The position numbers were made by a program, and so were the translations under genes. Of a stretch of 64,000 bases of DNA, positions 33,892 to 43,284 are shown one piece after another. A model generated the notes under the pieces. It made no database searches. It had not been told where the DNA came from and saw nothing but the letters and a program-made list of their open reading frames with translations. Position 1 is the first letter of the stretch. Every line of letters starts with the position of its first letter. Origin of the DNA: Ustilaginoidea virens (lineage: Eukaryota; Ascomycota; Sordariomycetes; Hypocreales; Clavicipitaceae); assembly GCF_000687475.1 (NCBI RefSeq), contig NC_057319.1, positions 1,240,001 through 1,304,000 on the forward strand. The letters are read 5' to 3'.

Positions 33892-34365
33892 ATGACGTGG
33901 TTTTCAAGAACGGTGACCTTTACAGGGCTCCTGCTTCTGGTTCACTCGTATGTTTGGCCCCATCCCTCTTGCTGGATTTGTCGTACTCACTTTTTATTGT
34001 ATAGTTGCTATTCGGCTCAAGAACATGCAGCAATCTCTTCAGCGTTGAAGGCTCCTACTTCCAATCTGCAAAATGTAGCGAGTAGTTTACCAATCGACAT
34101 CCGTGTCGAATCGATATTGGCCACTCTGATCATCTGTGTCGGCATTGTCGTTGGCTCCGAAAACCTGCACCCGATTCGATGGCAAGTGTGGGCGGGGAAA
34201 ATCGAACGCGAGGGAGACGCTGGCTTCATTGACGGGTCTGGACAGGTGGAAAAGAACTTTCGGGGCAACCCATACAGCGTTCTTGAATCCCGTCCCGGCT
34301 TTCTCGACATCCGCAAACAACGTCATGAGTTTACTGAGTGGGCTAGAAATTATGGTGCCAAGTGA
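33892..34365 (+). CDS. EMC5: ER membrane protein complex subunit 5 (MMgT family)
   Basis: Exons are 33892-33947 and 34005-34365 (138 aa). The 57-nt intron (GTATGT to TATAG) splits a Ser codon. A first hydrophobic segment contains FTGLLLLVHSCYSAQEH, the family signature with SAQEH facing the membrane exit. A second segment lies at about residues 55-72 (ILATLIICVGIVVGS). The conserved tail IRWQVWAGKIEREG follows, matching EMC5/MMGT1. The subunit is part of the ER insertase EMC. The Mg2+-transporter name reflects older annotation of the family. Its EMC6 partner is 24 kb away in this window. Confidence 0.9.
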   Translation: MTWFSRTVTFTGLLLLVHSYVWPHPSCWICRTHFLLYSCYSAQEHAAISSALKAPTSNLQNVASSLPIDIRVESILATLIICVGIVVGSENLHPIRWQVWAGKIEREGDAGFIDGSGQVEKNFRGNPYSVLESRPGFLDIRKQRHEFTEWARNYGAK

Positions 34366-35179
34366 GACCACGGCTAGTGGCCCATTCAGTGTGAGAAGGA
34401 CGAATTTTGGCTCCAGGAATATGTACCATACTCCCTTTCACGATTGAACGTTCTTCCGGTTGGTTTCCTACTTAGTATGTCGAAGATGCACCGAGTAACC
34501 CAAGCTGGAAACATCAGAGTACGACAAAGTTCAAAACTAGTCGAACCACGTGATGGGTATCCTGAGCACTCTTCATATGAACATCATTGTCCGGTCGAGC
34601 AAGCCCCAGCCCGCCTTCAACAGTGAGAGGTCCGGTTCAGGTCGCCGTCCCAAGACTATCTGTGGAATGATTACTGTAAGATGCTGGATCCTTCATCAAA
34701 GCTGAAGTCATCACTGTAGGGTATTTCAGATGCCATAATCAAACAACAATGATTAAAATAATAGTTTTAAAATAAACTACTGGTAGAATAAGTACCGCCC
34801 CTCCCAAACCCAAGTAGAGCTAAGCTTAAATTACGGATTCCTCTTACACACGGCTCATTTCTAGAACCTTTCCGCTTCTTCACCTGCAGATACCCAAGCA
34901 GGGTGCTGCAAGTACCTAATTCAAGGTAGCAGGTCAGCATGGACAGCAAGAACCAGTTACGGAAATGGGAAACAACGACTGTGCTCCTTCACTTTTCGAT
35001 GAAAGCTTGCGCGAAACTATTTAGCTTGTGAGGAAGGAGCGGATCAAGTAATTTGGGCACTGGTAACAGCTTGTGCGTACTTTCATTGAGCCTTGCGGGT
35101 TCAAAAGACATTCAACAATGCTCGAGTTTATTTTTTGTTTATTTCTACCTGCTACAGTGATCACTGCTTCTGTAGCATC
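34366..35179. other. Stretch upstream of MSH5; may contain a short 5' exon
   Basis: About 810 bases. An acceptor-like TTCTGTAG at 35167-35174 just precedes the provisional MSH5 ATG. A short upstream coding exon is therefore possible, though none could be joined in phase with a start codon. Confidence 0.35.
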
Positions 35180-38072
35180 ATGCGACCAGACATCCGGATG
35201 CCGGATACCTTTGGCAACGACTATGGAGATTGGCAGCAGGGCTACATCGAAGACGACCATGAGTCTCCGTCTGATGTGATTATGGCACTAAACATTTGCA
35301 ACGGCATGATGGGCTGCGCCTTCTTTGATGCCGGAAACGAGCTGCTAAAGGTATCTGACGACGTTCCGGAAGCCGCCATGAGTGTATCGGAGCAATTTGC
35401 AGAGTATGCACAGGCAACGACGCTTCTTATTTCCAATAGAGCTTCTCCGGAATTACATGACTACATCCAAAACTGTATGGCATTTTCTATGCACCAAAGA
35501 CTTGTTCCTGCTGCCTCTATTTGACAAGAAAATTATCATGTTTCAGGCTTACCGAGTTACAAGGACATCTTAAAGCACATTTCGTCCTCTGAATATTCAA
35601 CCGAGTCTGCTATCCAAAAACTCAGCAGTGCGGGCATCGACTGGTCCTCAGCGTTCGAGTCAAGTTCGAAAACTTCGGCCGACAGTGGCTTCTGTAGCAG
35701 TAATGTACTTCATCAATTGAGACTCGACGTACATCAAAGAGAGCAATTGGGTGGACCTACTAATGCCCTGAACATCGAAAATCCCGTGTCTGTAAGCTTG
35801 GCCCAAACTCTTTAGTTATAGTACTGACAGCTAACGTCTTCAGGTTGGTTGTATTGGTGCTGTTCTGTCTGAGCTTGCTCGGAAACAGCTCGCGAGCCGC
35901 AGCATGCCATTTGAGATGGAACCCATGATTCGAGTGAGATCAATCGAGAGGTTTTCGTTGAAGCACTACGCATTTGCCAGCCCAGAAACACTTCAGTCTT
36001 TACAGATCTTCCATCCAACGTTTCAACCAAAGAGTCGGCCTTTAGGACCAGATAGTCGTACTCATGGCGAGGGAGAGAATTTCTCCATCTATGGTCTATT
36101 GCATAGATTTATTCACACGAATCAAGGCAGATCTGCGTTAAGTGCGCTGCTTCGGAAACCGTTGTCCAATATTGAGATGATTGAAAGCCGTCAACAAGTC
36201 ATTGCTCTATTCCTTAGGCCGCAGAACAGACAGACGACTCATGATATGAGCCAAGGACTCCGAAAAGTCAAGGACATGAAAGTATGCGTAAATCTTCTTC
36301 GGAAAGGCATTGAGTGCATGTCAGCTGGGCGAAAACTCAGTGGAAGCGTCTAGTCGACTCTTCGTGTTTTCGTGATTCAAGCTGTGAAATTACCGAGGTT
36401 GCTTCACGCATTAGCAGCTTCGGGCCAACACCATCTCATAAATGATGTATGCATGAGGCTACTTGTCTCTGGCTTTTTTTTCTGCAAAATAAAGGGATCT
36501 TTCGCTGCTGACTGCCGCTCAGATTGCATCAAAATTTGATATAAACTCACTCACATCCATTGGCGAATTGATACATTCCACCATAGATTTCTCGCAAGGT
36601 GAACCGCAAGAGTTATTGACGATACGGCCTGGTACTGATGAGACGTTGGACCAAATGAAGAGGCAATATGATGGCTTGAGCAGCTTTCTAGCAAATGCAG
36701 TGCAGTCTTTCAGAGAAGAATGTCCTACATGGTTTGCGAAGCACATCAGGTCCTGCGTATACCTTCCTCAGCTTGGATTTCTCCTTGCGATCGAAAAAGA
36801 TGCGGACAGTGCAGAGAGATTTTTGGAAGAAAACCGCAGTGATGTTTGGGAACGAATATTTGTTGCAGATGATGCGGTTCACTACAAAAACGGCAGCATG
36901 CGACAGTTGGACGAGAAATTTGGTGACATCTATTGCAAGATAGCAGGTAGGCTGGACAAGCTCGATGGAAACAGCGGTGCTGATCATGATTAGATAGAGA
37001 AGTAGAGATATTGCACCGCCTATCGGCGCGAATCCTACACCACGAGGAGGCTTTACTATCTGCTTCTAGCGCCTGCGGAGATATCGATGCCTTCCTCGCA
37101 TTTGCGTTTGTGGCGGAAAAATACAAATGGAACGTCCCTGAAATGACTACGCGGAACATGATTCGAATAGAAAACGGACGACACCCTTTGCAAGACCTTG
37201 TTGTTGCTTCATTCGTCCCCAACGACTGTTACCTGCCAACTGGGGAGAATGCTGGCACCGGAAATTCAGAGAACTGCCTTGTTATTACTGGACCAAATCA
37301 ATCAGGCAAAAGTGTATACTTGAAGCAGACGGCGATGATTGTGTACCTCGCGCACATAGGCAGCTATGTCCCGGCAGAGGTTGCTGTAATTGGTGTAACT
37401 GATCAGATTCTAACGAGAATGGCGACCCGAGAGAGTGTTTGTCGACATGACAGCGCGTTTGCGATTGAATTGAAGCAACTACTCTACATGATGAAGCACA
37501 TGTCCCCCCGGAGCCTCCTAGTAGTGGATGAGTTTGGAAGAGGAACCAATCCTGATGACGGCTCGGGGCTGCTGGCATCATTCCTGGAGCATTTGCAATC
37601 AATGGGTTCCAGATGCCCAAAGCTGCTACTCGCAACGCACCTGCACGAACTGTTTGATGATGGTCGCTTACTTTCCAGCCAAAACCTTGCCTTGGCCCAC
37701 ATGGAAGTAATGAAAACACAGCGCGGTAATGACTCGAAAGAAACCATTACGTATCTTTTTACGATTCGTAATGGATATAGTTCGACAAGCTTTGGGGCAT
37801 ACTGTGCCGCCCTGAACGGTGTGCCGGAGCTGGTGGTTGAGCGGGCTAACCTCTTATCGATGCTCCTGAGTCAGAATGAAGACATCAGGGTCCCGTGTGC
37901 TAAGCTCTCGATGGAGGAAGAGTCGGCATTACGACTGGCAGAGGACGCAGCTAGAAAATTCCTGGAAGAAGATTTAACAGGCATGGTCGTTGACCAGGAC
38001 ATGATGAAGGACGGCCGTGGCTGTGATGGCCGTGATGGCCGTGACTGTTTGCAGAGGATTCTTTACAGGTAA
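35180..38072 (+). pseudogene. MSH5: Meiotic MutS homologue MSH5 with an in-frame TAG
   Basis: Exons are 35180-35474, 35547-35791, 35844-36446, 36523-36946 and 36994-38072, about 882 codons and a normal MSH5 length. The ATPase domain is intact: Walker A TGPNQSGKSVYLKQ, Walker B LLVVDEFGRGTN, then LLATHLHEL. Together with GSYVPAE this places it with MSH5 rather than MSH4. MSH4-MSH5 clamps stabilise crossover intermediates. Within exon 3 the otherwise open frame is broken by TAG at 36351-36353, between KLSGSV and STLRVF, where I expect Trp from the family. Either this is a nonsense mutation, or 36282-36353 (GTATGC to TCTAG, 72 nt, phase-neutral) is an intron removing 24 residues. The latter lacks a good branch site. 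Labelled as a possible pseudogene; the N-terminus is provisional. Confidence 0.7.
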
Positions 38073-38880
38073 AAGCAGCATTGAGCCGTAATCAAGGAAA
38101 CAAATAGCGTTACTGGGTCCCAAGTCGAAAAAAAGACATGGAAGACCTGCGGCGTCAAGCCGAATTTGAAGACGGCAGTGGCATCTCTTCGATTCACGTT
38201 GTAAGAAGTGCTCTGTCGGGGTTGCCATGGTGAAATGATGATCTCTACTGCGCTCATCACGATTGCAGCCCGTTTGGCGAATAACAAAAAAAAAAGCCAC
38301 AAATATTTTACGTCTCACATTGCCTGCTAGCATGTCAAACTCGAAAAGTGCGACATGACGGGGCCCATATTGTCATGTCCGCACCAGCACCGAGAATGAT
38401 GTACAACTGTGAATCTAGGAGAGTTTTCCCGATTGCGCTCAACAGAGAGTCGGCTATTCCTTGGCGTGGGCCACCTTTTCAGAACAATGATTACAGACGT
38501 CGCATGTCTCCCACGTATCTTGGCCCCTTGGGATGTGTTTTGGGACCAAGTCTGGTGAAATGGAACATGCTTCCACCGAACTGCTCCGGATGAATGTCTA
38601 ATGACGTTGGACACCCCAGAATGAAATGCCCATCCTGTCGATTGCTTTGCTTCGCTGGGCAACCGAGCATTCTGAAGTCGTGGCGCCGCGACGCTTGCCG
38701 CACAGCACACGCAGAAGGGGGGTTTTGCAAAACATCGGCTGCCCGCCTATCTTCCGGACGAACAGGACGAACAGGACGAACAATATATCCTTCTTTGGCC
38801 CCCCCGCTCGCCACCTCGTCGCAGCTAGGGCTGGGGGTTCATTTTAGTCCATCGAGGAACCGGTACGCTCGGCTTGGCAG
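38073..38880. other. Convergent intergenic region of MSH5 and GPI-type protein gene
   Basis: These 808 bases contain a short tandem repeat of CGAACAGGA (three copies near 38757-38783) and an A9-10 run near 38286-38295. No supported gene. Confidence 0.4.
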
Positions 38881-39385
38881 CTAGGCTGCGGAGGCGATGA
38901 CCATGGGCAGAATAGTCGATATCGCAATGGTCACTGCAACGGACCGTTTGCGCCGCGACCTGCCACTGCTTGCAGCGGAGCCTTGGCTGAAGGAGTCGCA
39001 TCTTGTCGCTCCGAGGCTCGCGCACGCCTGGCTGCTCAAGCTGGAGCAGACGGCGGTTGCTGAGGGGCCCAGGCGGTGGTTGTCCGGGTTGACAGTGGTG
39101 CCCCCTCCTCCCGGAACGTCGATGGTGACCCCGTAGCCGGATCCCCCGAGGTTGGTGACGCAAGCGTCGTAGTGTGAAGAGCAGGCGCTGGTGGCCGACG
39201 CGCAAGCGGCGCTGTTTGCGAGCGAAGCCGGGGCGTAGGGGAAAGAGTAGTAAGGGTTCGTGACGTACGATGTCGGGGCGGGAGGGACGGTTGAAGTCAC
39301 AGGGGAGGGAGCGGAGCCGGTGCACACGGCGCTGGGATGGGATGAAGCGCGATTAGCATAGAAGTGGGCATAGAAGTGGGAGGGG

Positions 39386-39416
<31 letters not shown>

Positions 39417-39627
39417 CATACCCAGACGGACAGCACGCGGCGTTATTGCCACCGTCCAGGGTGCACAGCTGATCAGTCTTGCAGCATATGTCGCTGAACA
39501 CGGCGCCCAGCGACGTGGGACACGGGAAAGTGCCTCCCGGACATTGGGCTCTGCCAAGCAAGAAATGCGGTGTCGCGGCGGCGAAAGCGGGCAAGGTCGC
39601 GTTTCCTGATGACGGCGACGGGATCAT
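38881..39627 (-). CDS. Cysteine-rich GPI-anchor-type surface protein; start disturbed
   Basis: Minus-strand exons are 39627-39422 and 39331-38881 (218 aa as annotated). Residues about 29-73 hold eight Cys in a compact pattern (CPGGTFPCP, DICCKTDQLC, AACCPSG) followed by AVCTG. Then come a Tyr/Ser/Pro-rich linker and a second Cys group (CASATSACSSHYDAC). A basic stretch precedes a C-terminal hydrophobic tail (VAVTIAISTILPMVIASAA), as in GPI-anchored fungal wall proteins. The 90-nt intron contains a 29-nt homopolymer (39386-39414, T on the coding strand). No signal peptide lies in this frame. A hydrophobic one (LVPVIVFVFALCPLAS) is encoded in another frame just upstream, ending in an ATGA overlap with the ATG used here. 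Function unknown. Confidence 0.75.
39386..39414. repeat. A29 homopolymer (T29 on coding strand) in intron of GPI-type gene
   Basis: Lies immediately inside the donor GTATGGG of the single intron, on the minus strand. Confidence 0.95.
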
Positions 39628-40466
39628 GTTGTTCGTCGCAGCGGCGGGGAAGCAAGCGGGCAGAGGGCAAAGACAAAGACGATGACGGGGACCAACGTTG
39701 GAGCGAACGGATGGGACGGATGGACGGGACGAGTCCTGGGGTCGCTGAAGGGCAGGGGCAGCGAGGCGAATCCAGAATCGAGTGGCTCCCCGAGCATGCG
39801 TTATGACGACTTCAGGTTGGCAGCGGACGAACCGACGTGACGACTTGCAGGCAGGCAGGCAGGCGGCTTGGGCAACGACGATTGGTCATTGGGCCGGCCC
39901 GTCGTCAGGCGGTCCAGCAGAAAGCAGCCGAGGCGAGTCGATAGCCGGGCCGCCGTGTGTGACGAGCGCGGATGAATATGTTGCGCGCTGCTTGGACTCG
40001 ACTCCCTTTTGATTACTGTACCCAAGGGCCCGGATCCATGATGCATCCAGGAGGCGGCGGGAGGCGGCTTTGGCTTGTTGGCTCAGCAACCAAACAAGTC
40101 TTTGACCCTGGAACTGTAGTCCGTAGCTGTAGCTGCAACGCACTCTGGCGCTCGGCACTCGGCACTCGGCACTCGGTTCTCGGTGCTCGGTGCTCGGTGC
40201 TCGGTGCTCGGTGCTATGTAGGTACTCGGCCGCCAGGCTGTGATTTCTGGCGATACATCCGTACGATTCTTTCGTGCGATGCCCAAGTTAGTCAGTCACC
40301 TGCCAACTATTGACTCCTACAATGGTGCTGCTACTTTTACAGACATTACTTCTGCAAGCCCCGAGACGCGAGGCAAGCGTGCAATCCAAAAAAAAAAAAA
40401 AAAAAAAAAAAAACTCCCCGGCAGTCTCATCTCTCGGCCTCACACGTACGTCGTCGAGAAGGGGCT
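39628..40466. other. Gene-free stretch with heptamer repeats and A26 run
   Basis: About 840 bases. On the minus strand 39797-39624 is a 57-residue hydrophobic frame, which may be the displaced signal peptide of the GPI-type protein. At 40150-40214 there are consecutive 7-mers (GGCACTC three times, then GTGCTCG four times). An A26 run lies at 40388-40413. Confidence 0.6.
40150..40214. repeat. Tandem 7-mer repeat array (GGCACTC then GGTGCTC units)
   Basis: Three to four GGCACTC units, one variant GGTTCTC and four GGTGCTC units follow one another. The two unit types are one base apart, so the array looks like a heptamer satellite that drifted and re-expanded. Confidence 0.85.
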
Positions 40467-41465
40467 TCAGCCAGCTTCCGCTTCCACCTGCTCGCTGCGG
40501 CCTCGCACTTGTGCCAGAATCAGTCTAAGCCTGTCGAGCGCTTTTGTATCCGAGCTGCGCGACTCGTCGTCACCTGCCCTCGCCCGCTGCACCACTTCTC
40601 TCTTGGCCTCCAGCGCAAGCGGGCCTAGATCGCCCCAAACTTCATCCGTGTAAGACGAAAGCACGTCACTCCACTGCTGAAGCCAGATCCTGGAGGCTTC
40701 CTCTGGATCCCCTGTGCCCAGATGAGATCTGGCAACGTCTGCGGATGAGTCAGGACGCGGCTGGAAGGACGGGGTAAAGTTCAGCAGCTGGTCCCAGAAC
40801 GGCCAGGTGCTTCCGGCCTCGAACAGGGCCTCGCGCAGCCTCGCCGCCTCCAGCGGGGTGAGAAGCTCGCTGCCGTCTGCGGAGGATGCGTCGTCACAGA
40901 CTTCGGGCTCGGACAACAGCTTCACCACGTCCATGCCGTCCAGGCTTTGCTGGTCGCTCACCGACGTGGACTGTCCAGGCGATCCCAGCAGACGGTCCGC
41001 GCGAATGGCGTCCCCCAAGCTGGAGGCGCTTGCGAAAGCCGCAAAAGCAGCGGAGCCCCGCAGCGAGTCGTGCCGAGACCTGAAGGCATGTTGCGGGAGC
41101 TTGTCTTGGACTCTTGCCCCAGACTGGGTCTTGGTGATGTCGGCGTGTGGGAAACCACTTGTAGGAGAGCATGTCGACGTGCCGGATGCGGATGCGGATG
41201 CGGATGCGGATGCTGATGCTCCTTTTGGGTTGGAGACAAAACCCGGCATCGTTTTGTCGCTTATTGCGTCGCGGAGCAGAGCTCTACCTGATGACTGCAC
41301 GCGGTCCAGCATGGAAGAAGCTTCCTTGGATCCTCCCCCCTGTGCTGGCTCATCTTGTCCAGCTTTGCCTTTGCCTTTATGGTCAGAGCTATTGCTGGGG
41401 GGGGAGCCACCGGGGTTCTCCTCGTTGTTTGTATCCATCGCATCACCTCGCCTGACACGACTCAT
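40467..41465 (-). CDS. Conserved-looking protein of unknown function
   Basis: Single minus-strand frame of 332 aa from ATG 41465; a second ATG nine codons in (MDTNNEE) could be the true start. The N-terminal third is polar and low in complexity, including a Ser-Ala alternation (about residues 84-93) coded by a GCGGAT repeat on the plus strand. The C-terminal part (about 210-332) looks folded: TPLEAARLREALFEAGSTWP, FWDQLLNFTPSF, DPEEASRIWLQQWSDVLSSY, DEVWGDLGPLALEAKREV. The Trp-rich helical pattern and balanced composition suggest a real protein, but I do not recognise the family. The 3' end lies about 50 bases from an A26 run. Confidence 0.6.
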   Translation of the reverse strand: MSRVRRGDAMDTNNEENPGGSPPSNSSDHKGKGKAGQDEPAQGGGSKEASSMLDRVQSSGRALLRDAISDKTMPGFVSNPKGASASASASASASGTSTCSPTSGFPHADITKTQSGARVQDKLPQHAFRSRHDSLRGSAAFAAFASASSLGDAIRADRLLGSPGQSTSVSDQQSLDGMDVVKLLSEPEVCDDASSADGSELLTPLEAARLREALFEAGSTWPFWDQLLNFTPSFQPRPDSSADVARSHLGTGDPEEASRIWLQQWSDVLSSYTDEVWGDLGPLALEAKREVVQRARAGDDESRSSDTKALDRLRLILAQVRGRSEQVEAEAG

Positions 41466-41634
41466 GGCGTGCTAAGCTCTTCCTTCTGTGTGTGTCTACA
41501 CCTACCTGTCGGTCAGAAAGCTGATCGATCCAGTTGAGTTGATCGTTGGCGCCTTGCCGCCGACAACGTACCGTAACTGGGGCCCCCCCAAGAGTGGCCA
41601 GACCAAAGATGCTGTCCCTTTCTTTTCTTTTACT

Positions 41635-41685
<51 letters not shown>

Positions 41686-43284
41686 CGCGGCTGTATGAGC
41701 AACTGGACAAAAAGTCTCAGTGTGCCTCTTTCTTTACCTTGTAGGTTCTGCCATTTGAAAAGAGAAGATGCAATAGGTAAGTGCAATTGACGCTAAGCGA
41801 TTCCGCCCCACTTGGTCCTTCCTCTTGGGGTGGAAGGGAGCCCTGCCCACCCCACCGAACTTCTGTCTGCCATGTGACAACTTGACAAATGCTTGATTGA
41901 CGAAGCACTCCCAAGGTTACCTTTTTGTTTACTTCTTCTTTTTCTTCTTTTTCTTCTTCTTCTTCTTCTTTTTTTTTTTTTTTTTCTCATTTATTCGACT
42001 TCCATGAGGGGAGGGAAAAAGTGACGCGTTCCGGAGCTGCGCGGCGCGGGGGCGTTGTTTTGCAGAGATGATGCTCTATTTTGACCAACGAGTGAATGAT
42101 GCATGACGCTTCCGTTGAACACGCATCGCGCCCGAGTGTCCGCTGCAAACATCAAAACAGCAGCAGCATCTCGATAGCTCGAGCCAGGCCGTATGTAGAA
42201 TTCGGGGTGGGAATGGCCACGGCTGCGGCGCCAAGTATTGGCAGACGCACACCCACCCACCCCCATCCATCCATCACCGGGCGAAGTCTGGCCACAATCA
42301 TGGACGCTGCAGCGGCGCAGCCCCTCTCTACGGAGTACTGTAGTAAGTGTCAATGATAAGTTGTCGTGTGCCTGGGAAAGCTCCGTCACACAGGCAGCCA
42401 ATTGAGGACAATCTGCGAAGATCTGCTTGACAAGCGGACGGCATCCACAACATCGGACGTAAAGTATATGATTGATCCTTGCTTGCTTTGATTTCCGAGA
42501 GGCCCCGTCGCATCACCGCCAACGAAAGGGCACGACGACGTGATAAGGCACCCACGGGGATCCAGTCAGCCAGGTCAGCCAGGTCAGCCAGGTCAGCCAG
42601 GTTCCAGGTACTTGCTCGCGGACCTAAGCAAGCACCTAGCCCAAGGTGTCGACGACAAGAACAGGCAGGCAGGCGGGCAGGCAGGCAAAAGGCAGGCAGG
42701 CAGGCAGCCTCCTGTAGCAAAGCCTAATAAATTTGTCTCCTTCACTGTCAAAGGCCACCAAAGCTTCGGGCTGGGGGCGGGAACCCCTCCGCCAGGCCCA
42801 GCAGGCCAGCCAGACCAGACCAGACCAGACCAGACAGACACAAGCTTGTTGTCAATGGGAGCTGCCCTTGGGCCCACTAGTTGCTGCCGCCACCCACGCT
42901 CGTCAAACGACATCATCCACCACCAACAAACCCACCAGACGTTTCCTTTGCAGCATTTGCCTGTTCAACCGGACGAGCGCTCAGTTCAGTGCCGCAGCTA
43001 CCGATTCATCATCATCATCGCCATCGACGACGACGACGACGACGACTGTGTGCCTCTTTTCTGGAAACGCCTCCCATAGAACCGCTCAGCTTTCGCCCGC
43101 TACCCGCCCCCGCCTACCGTGAGACCCCTGCTTTCCTCGACACACAAGGCTCTGGTCCGTGACTGTGACGCCCCAAACCTGAACCACCAACCCACGCCGT
43201 CTTCGCCGTCCTCGCCGTCCTCGCCGTCCGCGCCGTCCTCGCCGTCCTCGCCGCTCCCGCCGCTCCCGCCGCAACCAGGTCAAG
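41466..43284. promoter_or_regulatory. 1.8-kb divergent intergenic block dense in simple repeats
   Basis: No gene is supported. Going left to right there are: (TC)n leading into T29 (about 41637-41685), TTC repeats into T17 (41936-41985), GTCAGCCAG-type 9-mers (42563-42600), GGCA tetramers (42664-42711), CCAGA pentamers (42811-42840), a CGA/GAC run (43026-43048) and GCCGTCCTC 9-mers (43196-43260). The last lies within 90 bases of the CDC55 start, so the CDC55 leader probably includes it. Confidence 0.75.
43196..43272. repeat. GCCGTCCTC/GCCGCTCCC minisatellite before CDC55
   Basis: About eight near-identical 9-mers of the form GCCGTCNTC, then GCCGCTCCC units. The array ends about a dozen bases before the CDC55 ATG at 43285. 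Confidence 0.85.

Noticed and set aside
31952..38072. Mating-type (MAT) locus
   Set aside because: Although an HMG-box gene is present, neighbours are a PHD gene, EMC5 and MSH5; APN2, SLA2 and other MAT genes are absent.
42561..42715. Possible CRISPR-like array
   Set aside because: The units are contiguous short tandem repeats without unique spacers, in a eukaryotic genome.
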